Both the position numbers and the translations under genes were made by a program. Shown here piece after piece: positions 56,970 to 64,000 of a DNA stretch of 64,000 nucleotides. The DNA comes from Dryomyza anilis (lineage: Eukaryota; Arthropoda; Insecta; Diptera; Dryomyzidae). Location of the stretch: assembly GCA_951804985.1 (NCBI GenBank), contig OX638130.1, positions 115,829,593 through 115,893,592 on the forward strand, given 5' to 3'. Under the pieces are notes generated by a model. It was not told the origin of the DNA and searched no databases. It saw only the letters and a list, made by a program, of their open reading frames with translations. How positions within the stretch are numbered: position 1 is the stretch's first letter; every line of letters begins with the position of its first letter.

Positions 56970-58265
56970 TCATGGGTCAAGTGTCCATTCGGAGATAACT
57001 ATTCCCAGAAGTGCCCTTAAAACCATCAAACGTCTATACGTTGAAATGTCTCTTTCCGGAAAGTGTATTTTCTGGAAAAATATCCATTCCGAAAAAATGT
57101 CAATGTCGGTGAGATGACTTTTAGGATAATGTCTACGTTTTTCTTTTGAGTATATATCCACTTCGCAGAAGTGTACCTTTCGTAAAAGTGCCGTTTCGAA
57201 GTAATATCTATTCCGGGAAATTTTAATCCGTGAAATGTTTATTCGCGAAAATGTTCATGTCGGGGAAACGTTATTGGGGGAAATGTTTATTTCGGGAAAG
57301 TGTATTTTCGAGGATAAATGCTTTCTGTGAATATCCTTCCGTAAAAGGTCCATTTCCGGAATGTGTCCCTATCACAAAAATGTCTTTCGGTGAAATTTAG
57401 ATTAGTGGACAATTCGCCTCGGAAAAATATCCATTCCCGGAAGTATTCCTACGGGAAATGCAAAGTGTCCGAGAACGTCAGAGGAATTTCCGTACTAGAA
57501 TAAAATCTATCAGTGAAATTTAAACACGCAAAAATGTTGATTTCGGTAAATTCCTTACGGTAAAGTCAGGGAAAAATACATTCTGTGAGTTTCCTTCCGA
57601 AAAAGGTCCATTCGGAAAAAAATTCTTTTTAGGAATATGTGAATGTCGGTGAAATGTTTTTCGGGGAAATGACAATTCGGAGAAATGTTCCTTTCGGGAA
57701 AGTGTATTTTTGAGGAAAAATTCATTTCGTAAGTCTCCAATTGAAAAAAGCCTATTCGGGAAAATGTATTTCTGGATTATGTCCATTCCGCAAACATGTC
57801 TTACGTGAAAATTTCATTGGAGAAATGTCCATTTCGAGGAAGTGTATATTGGAAAATTGTAATGTCGAGGAAAAATCTATTCCGTGTTGAAAAAAAATCT
57901 TTCGGGAAAATTCCCAAGAGAGAATATTGACATATCAGGAAAGTGTCTTTTTCTATGGAATGAGTCCCTTCGGAGAAATACCTATTCCGGGAAGTGTTCA
58001 TCCGGGCAATGTTTCTACGAGTAACTGACCATGTTGGGGAATAGTCTTTCGACGAAATATTTTTCTATAGTATTTCCAATCGGAAAAAGATAATTTTCAG
58101 GGAAATGTCTATTTTGTGAAAATGTCTTTTCGAAGAAATATCCATTTCGGAAAGTGTTCATCCGGGAAATGTTTATGAGGATTTCCCATTCGGGGTATGG
58201 TCAATTTTGGGAGGTACTCATCAGAAAAATGTCAATTGCCGATGTCAGGGAAATTTCTCAATCGA
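56970..58265. repeat. Degenerate GGAAATGTCCATTCGGG array
   Basis: About 50 imperfect units such as TCCATTCCGGAAAAATGTC, TTCGGGAAAGTGTATTTT and TCGGGGAAATGTTTAT follow at 20-30 base spacing. It has the same general make-up (a GGGAAA core with short AT spacer) as the 1736-2170 array but a different unit. Minus-strand frames rich in H/F/P/R (57520-58001) derive from it. Confidence 0.65.
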
Positions 58266-59924
58266 AAAAAAAAAAACAAAATAATCTTAGATTTCAATAA
58301 AATCCGAAAGTTAAACTTGGTTCCGTATGCATGAAAAATCTAAAAAAAAGTGTGAAATTCAGACGACTTTTCAGGACGATTAGTGTTTTCTACGAATGTC
58401 CTGTTCGAATGTCCCAAAAATTGCAGAGGCTAATTTATGCAAAGCTCAACCATGATGATGATGATGATGACGACTGCAACATGTTGATGTTGCCTAGACG
58501 TTGCTAGACGTTGGCATGATTTGGACAACATTTCAAGTGCCAACATGATGAATGAGCGACTGTGTTGTATGATGGAGCACAAAATATACGATGAGCTATG
58601 CTCAGAAATAGGCGTAAAATGTAGGCAACACTTGGGCAAAATCACAGCAAATAGCATTAAGAGCAACAACAACAGTAAGAGCAGCAGCCATCGCAGCAAT
58701 TGGCAACAATAATCATATCGCATTACAGCGACGCGATTACGCAGCACAAAATGTTGCAGGCTAAATGAGGCAGCATTGCAGAATGTGAAGGACAGTCGGA
58801 CAGGACACATCAGAAGATCAACAATGACAGCTGAAGCAGCAGCAGAAACACATGAACAGCAGCAACAACAATATTTAACATGTTGTTGTCAGCTTGAAGA
58901 ACAAGAGTAGCCACAACAAATGAAAGACTTTTGATGGATTTTTGTAGCTCATACTGTTGCTGACTCCTACCTCTATTGTTGTTGCTCGAATTATGATGTT
59001 GCTGTTGCTCAACTGTCTGTCTGTTGTTGCTGTGTAGGCTTTTGTTGCTGTTGAGCTTATTGACAACGTTGTTGCTGTTGCTCCTGATGCTGCTGCTGAT
59101 GAGGATGATGAAGATTTTCTCGGGTTTCGAAACCTTTCGACCTCTGCTGCTTACTTTGGATGATAAGTTGTAATTAAAGTAGGCATTTTTGTTGTTGCTC
59201 TTGCTGGATTTTCACATGTCACTGACGATAATTGAAATTTCCAGTTGATATCCTGTCCTCGTTATTGTCTGTCGACGTGGGTGTGTTGCGTGTCGACAGG
59301 CGAACAAAACGCACGATGCAGCACAAAGCACGAGGTAGGTGGAACGTTGAAACGATGTAGGTCTCAATGTGCGGTGCGTCGGCAAAAGTGAGTGAGTGAT
59401 TCATGAGTCGGCAGGTGTGATTTTGTATTTGTGACAATGTGTTAATTTCATGCATGAGTGAAGCACGACGACGTCAACGATGAGAATTGACTAAAGGATG
59501 CACAACACGAAAAGAGCCGAATGAAGCGGCTCTCAATAAAGCTGCTCAATGAGGCCACATCGTAATAAAGCGACTTATGCAACAGAAGCAGCAGCTGCAG
59601 GTAAAGCAGAGTTGAGCGGCGATTTTAATTTAAATTGAAAATTTTGTCAACAGAGGTTAACTTAATTCTTCGCATAATCTTTATAAATATTTATGATAGG
59701 TGGAGGGTAAAGCTTGCGAATTTTAAGATGGGATTTATGAGAATTTAATAAAATAAATAAATCTCAAATAAAGTTATACATTTTCAAATTGACTTACCAA
59801 AGTTGTCAGCCGAACTAAATTTTTGTTTTTGATGGGAAAAGACATGATCTGAAATATATAAATTATATAAAAAATAAATGTAGAAATTTTAAAGAAATTT
59901 TTCAAAAAAAAGGATTTTTTTTAG
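58266..59924. other. Unique DNA with ATG, CAG, CAA and TGCTGT microsatellites
   Basis: GATGATGATGATGATGA at 58455, AGCAGCAGCAG and CAGCAGCAACAACAA at 58835-58870, and TTGCTGTTGCTC-type runs at 58990-59095. Overlapping frames on both strands follow these runs. It could include regulatory or untranslated sequence of a nearby gene. AT-rich after 59640. Confidence 0.35.
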
Positions 59925-61370
59925 TAAAATTTATATTTTTGGTGACAAATTGTATTTTGAGTGAAAATTGGTATTTTGAGTGAAAATTTGTATTTTGAGT
60001 GAAAATTTGTATTTTGAGTGAAAATTTGTATTTAGGGTGAAAATTTATATTTTGAGTGAAAATTTGTATTTTGAGTGAACATTTTTATTTTGTGTGAAAA
60101 TTTGTATTATTAGTGAAAATTTATATTTTGAGAGAAAATTTGTATTTTGAGTGAAAATTTGTATTTTGAGTGAAAATTTGTATTTTGAGTCAAAATTTGT
60201 ATTTTGAGTGAAAATTTGTATTTTGAGTGAAAATTTGTATTTTGAGTGAAAATTTGTATTTTGAGTGAAAATTTGAATATTGAGTGAAAATTTGTATTTC
60301 GAGTGAAAATTTGTATTTTGAGTGAAAATTTATATTTTGAGTGAAAATTTGTATTTTGAGTGAAAATTTGCATTTTGAGTGAAAATTTGTATTTGATTGA
60401 AAATTTGCATTTTGAGTGAAAATTTGTATTTTGAGTGAAATTTTGTATTTTGAGTGAAAATTTGTATTTTGAGTTAAATTTGTATTTTCAGTGAAAATTT
60501 GTATTTTGAGTGAAAATTTGTTTTTTGAGTGAAAATTTATATTTTGAGTGAAAATTTGTATTTTGAGTGAAATATTGTATTTTGAGTGAACATTTGTATT
60601 TTGAGTTAAATTTGTAGTTTGAGTGAAAATTTGTATTTCGAGTCAAAATATAAATTTTGAGTGAAAATTTGTTATTTGAGTGAAAATTTGTATTTTATGT
60701 AAGAATTTGTATTTTGAGTAAATATTTGTATTTTGAGTGAAAATTTGTTGATTGAGTGAAAATTCGTATTTGGAGTGAAAATTCGTATTTCGAGTGAAAC
60801 TTTGTATTTAAAGTGAACATTTTTATTTTAAGTGACTTTTTTTAATTTGAGTGAACATTTTTATTTTGAGTGAAAATTTGTATTTAAAGTGAACATTTTT
60901 ATTTTAAGTGACTTTTTTTAATTTGAGTGAACATTTTTATTTTGAGTGAAAATTTGTATTTTGAGTGATTTGTATTTTGAGTAAAAATTTTTATTTTGAG
61001 TGAAAATTTGTATTTTAGTGAAAATTTGTATTTTGACTGAAACTTTTTTGAGTAAAAAAATTTATTTTGAGTGAAAGTTTGTAATTTGAGTGAAAATTTA
61101 TAATTTCAGGGTGAATTTGTATTTCGAGTGAAAATTTGTTTTTTGAGTGATTTGTATTTTGAGTAAAAACTTTTATTTTGAGTTAAAATTTGTATTTTGA
61201 GTAGAAATTTGTATTTTGAGTGAAAATTTGCTTAAGTAAAAATTTGTATTTAATGTTGGAAGTGGTAAATATTTGTATATTGAGCGAAACTAAAAATTGT
61301 ATGCGAGTATTTATACATTGAGTGAAAATTGTTATTTTACCGGAATATTTGTATATTAAGTGGTATTTAG
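59925..61370 (-). repeat. 19-bp-period array A4 (GAGTGAAAATTTGTATTTT)
   Basis: About 70 copies of GAGTGAAAATTTGTATTTT, 19 bases long and sharing the AGTGAAAA-TT core with array A3. A block TTTAAAGTGAACATTTTTATTTTAAGTGACTTTTTTTAATTTGAGTG occurs at about 60806 and 60880, a local duplication. Units decay beyond 61230. The strand is assigned by similarity to A3. Confidence 0.9.
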
Positions 61371-63364
61371 TATGTTTACGAAAATAAAAATTAAGAAAAA
61401 AAATTTTTTTTTGCTGAATTTTTAAATTATGAAAAATTTTTAAATTTCTGATTATTATTGCCAAATTATAAAATTTAAACAAAAATTGTTAATTGCAGCT
61501 ATTGCAATTATTGCCACGCAAAACACCAAACAACGCGTTTTGTGTTGATTGATGTGAAAATGGCTGCTGCTGCTGCTGAAACCGCCGCGCCGTCACGACG
61601 CGACTTATTGCAGCCGCAAATCGCGCGCGTCTGCGGCCGCCTGCAGCGTATCCGCATCAAAGGCTATGGGTGTATGGAAAAACAACAACAAGAATAACAA
61701 ATTTGGCGCGATTTAGACGCGGCGCCGATGGCTACGATTTTAATGCATAAATTACCGCACTAATTGGCGGCATTATTATGGCGGACTGTTGGGCAATCGG
61801 TGGGGCAGTGCTCTACATGGGGTGGTGCATGGATGCATTTAACAGGCGTTTTGTTGAAAAACAATATAAAATAATTGCGTGACGTTAGATGGCGACTAAA
61901 GCGACGGCGAGGCGGCGACACAGGTTGTCAAAAGATAAAATGAATTTTTGTTTTTGTGGTGGTTATGAGGCAATGATTATAATTTTGGTGTATATAATGC
62001 AGTGATTTGGCAATAATATTTGCGCTGAAATGCAGGCAAAGCACTACTATTCAATATGTATTTTTCTGGATTTTAAAATTCTTTTACCGGAAATAAGCCC
62101 GGGAATTATAAAAAGCATAACATTATTTTTTAAACATAAACTGCATTTTCTCAAAAATATTTTTGGCATTTTACATTTTCAATATAAAACATAAAATATT
62201 GAAGTATGACGTAATTTTGTCATGAATTGGAATTGTTGTAATTATAAAAAACATAAAAATGACTGCTATTCGAAATATATATGAGATACTGTTAAATAGC
62301 CCTATGTCGGAATTACATGCAATGCAAGTCTGCGTGTATCTAATTGCCGACACTACATAAAAGTTTTTCTACAATAAACTTAGAAGACCTATTTTGGTCA
62401 AAGATCGTTTTATAACGAGAAATAACATATTTTATATTATTAAATAATATATTTCTGATACTGAAAAATATGTGAATTCGGGAAAATGATCCAAATATTA
62501 TTTCTAAATTAAATTTAGAATTAATCCCGTGATATTAAAATACCGTCTCGACATGCATAACGCTTTATTTGAGTGCCAACATAAAATTAAATTTTGGCAG
62601 CGCATAAAATTGCGTCTGGCAGCACTGCATTGCGCCAGCTCGCCAGTGCTGCCAACATAATTAAAATTGCGCGTGGCGTGGCGCCCGCCCGTGATGCCAC
62701 TCAATTAATAAACTGCATCGCCGACTGACGCCGCCGCCACCGCTGCATACCGCACATTATTGCATTCATGCGGGTCTCGCGTTGTGCGCGCCGTCATTTT
62801 TTTATCACTCAACCGCGGGGTGGTATTTGTGACGCACTGGCGCCGCAATAACCGCAATTCGTGCATGCAGCAGCAACTGCAATAAAAACTCGTCAGCAAT
62901 AAACAGAAAAATGAGAAAAGAAAAAACTCAAACCTCAACTACTACAATCGGTCGAATGCCGTTGCTTATGTTGCGTGCGGTGGGCATCGGTGCTGGCGGC
63001 TGACGGTGGCAGCATACAATTCAATGGATACACAGTTAATTTGCAGTTGTCATCAGTAAATCAATGCAGATCGATTTGCATTGCATTTTAAACGCTAGAA
63101 TGCCGCAGGATGCGCAGCATTCAATGACTTCGCAATGTGCAACGTGGCGCACAAACAAATTAACTGACCACTAAGTGCGCCATAATGCGGTGAACAAAAA
63201 AATTATTGCACTGCACGTAAAGCTATGCCAGCCGGCGGCGCCAGTCGTTAAGGAAACCTTTTTAATTGGCGACAAGGGAGGCGGAAGAATTTTTATATTT
63301 TCAGGTCACTTTTGTCTATTTGATTTTGTGAGAACAATTAAATTTGAGAGGAGAATTTAATTTT
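61371..63364. other. AT-rich DNA and two GC-rich islands
   Basis: GC-rich islands lie at 61500-61930 and 62570-63260, with many CGC/GCG words (GCCGCCGCCACCGCTGC, TTTGGCGCGATTTAGACGCGGCGCC). TTTGGCGC at 61702 fits the E2F consensus TTTSSCGC. A perfect 11-bp inverted repeat TGGCAGCACTG/CAGTGCTGCCA lies at 62617-62654. No convincing frame was found. These islands could be promoter-proximal or conserved regulatory DNA. Confidence 0.35.
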
Positions 63365-64000
63365 TTGATGAATGAGTAAATTAAGTGAAAATTTTAATTT
63401 TGAGTAAAAATTAAAGTTTAAGGGAAAATTTGAATTTTGAGTGAAAACTTTAATTTTGAGTGAAAAATTTAATTTTGAGTGAAAAATTTAATTTTGAGTG
63501 AAAAATTTAATTTTGAGTGAAAAATTTAATGTTGAGTGAAAAATTTAATTTTAAGTGTAAATTTAATTTTGAGTGAAAAAATTAATTTTAGGTGAAAAAT
63601 TTAATTTTGAGTGAAAAATTTAATTTTGAGTGAAAAATTTAATTTTGAGCGAAATTTTTGATTTTGAGTGGAAATTATATTTTAAGAGAAATTTTAAATT
63701 TAAATTTGGGTGAAAATTTTAAATTTGAGTGAAAAATTTAATTTTAAGTGAAAAATTTAATTTTGAGTGAAAAATTTAATTTTAGGTGAAAAATTTAATT
63801 TTGAGTGAAAAATTTAATTTTAAGTGTAAATTGGATTTTGAATGAAAAAAATAAATTTGAGTGAATATTTTAAATTTGAGTGATAAATTTAATTTTGAGT
63901 GAAAAATTAAATTTTTAGTGTAAATTGGATTTTGAGTGAAAAATTTAAATTTGAGTGAAAATTTTAAATTTGAATGAAAATTTAATTTGGGTGAAAAATT
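63365..64000 (-). repeat. 19-bp-period array A5 (GAGTGAAAAATTTAATTTT), runs off the window
   Basis: About 33 copies of GAGTGAAAAATTTAATTTT continue to the last base, so the array extends beyond the window. The unit has the same length and AGTGAAAAATT core as A3, and its GAG start links it to A4. Variants with AAGTG or TAGTG mix in. Confidence 0.9.

Noticed and set aside
60110..60373. 87-codon frame with IQIFTQNTNFHSKYKFSLK-type repeats
   Set aside because: It is the minus-strand reading of a 19-base array; frame continuity over three units (57 bases) gives a 19-residue pseudo-repeat.

Overview
The window is eukaryotic, AT-rich, non-coding DNA, most likely intergenic or intronic sequence from a brachyceran fly. 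The evidence for a fly is a tRNA-headed SINE whose body resembles SINEs known from acalyptrate flies, a pair of DD37E Tc1/mariner copies, GACAGACA, CAGCAG and CAACAA microsatellite islands, and GAACGAACG-type and GAGAGAG runs. I found no convincing host protein-coding gene, no rRNA and no functional tRNA gene. Nearly all open reading frames come from low-complexity repeats. The only recognisable protein is a Tc1/mariner transposase, present twice and broken both times.

Layout. 1-4400: AT-rich sequence with degenerate AAGCTTTTAT and AGAATTGTCTCGGGA repeats and a duplicated T-rich tract. 4413-8000: a repetitive block with the left end of a TA-flanked element, Tc1 copy 1 (5158-6449), a SINE with a 12-bp target duplication (7180-7506) and six scattered GTGACGGGCGTTAC-like words. 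8490-9935: a 15-bp minisatellite, a foldback MITE (8981-9696) and a second SINE head. 11100-13400: an old dispersed repeat that recurs at 32340-33420. 14745-15760: a repeat carrying heat-shock-element-like units, then a 264-bp MITE. 18180-20060: AAGCTTTCATAAAATA repeats, followed by an element with a hammerhead-ribozyme-like motif (20316-20362). 22440-27480: more AAGCTT-rich DNA around a CTTGTTCTTG-bounded element that holds a 1.37-kb palindromic MITE (23808-25178). 28480-31160: TTTCGACATTTTT repeats. 33580-39160: two large arrays of a 19-bp dyad-symmetric minisatellite. 40574-43955: a nest of transposons including Tc1 copy 2. 44184-44403: a palindromic element with a second, degenerate hammerhead-like motif. 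45866-47252: an ATTGTCACAATAA-rich element. 48070-53665: a TTCTTTTAT/TTCTTTTAG array, a GTAAGACTTTTT array and an inverted 19-bp array. 54696-56136: about 240 copies of TCTTCC. 56970-58260: a GGAAATGTCCATTCGG degenerate array. 59925-61370 and 63365-64000: two more 19-bp-period arrays flanking a GC-richer island.

The most interesting signals are the hammerhead-like motif, whose second copy shows compensatory changes in stem II; the heat-shock-element-like units in 5-bp register inside a dispersed repeat; the 19-bp minisatellite family recurring in five arrays in both orientations; the very long TCTTCC array with variants only at one edge; and two transposase copies carrying opposite length changes in the same homopolymer. 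All boundaries and identities were read by eye; no alignment or folding program was run.
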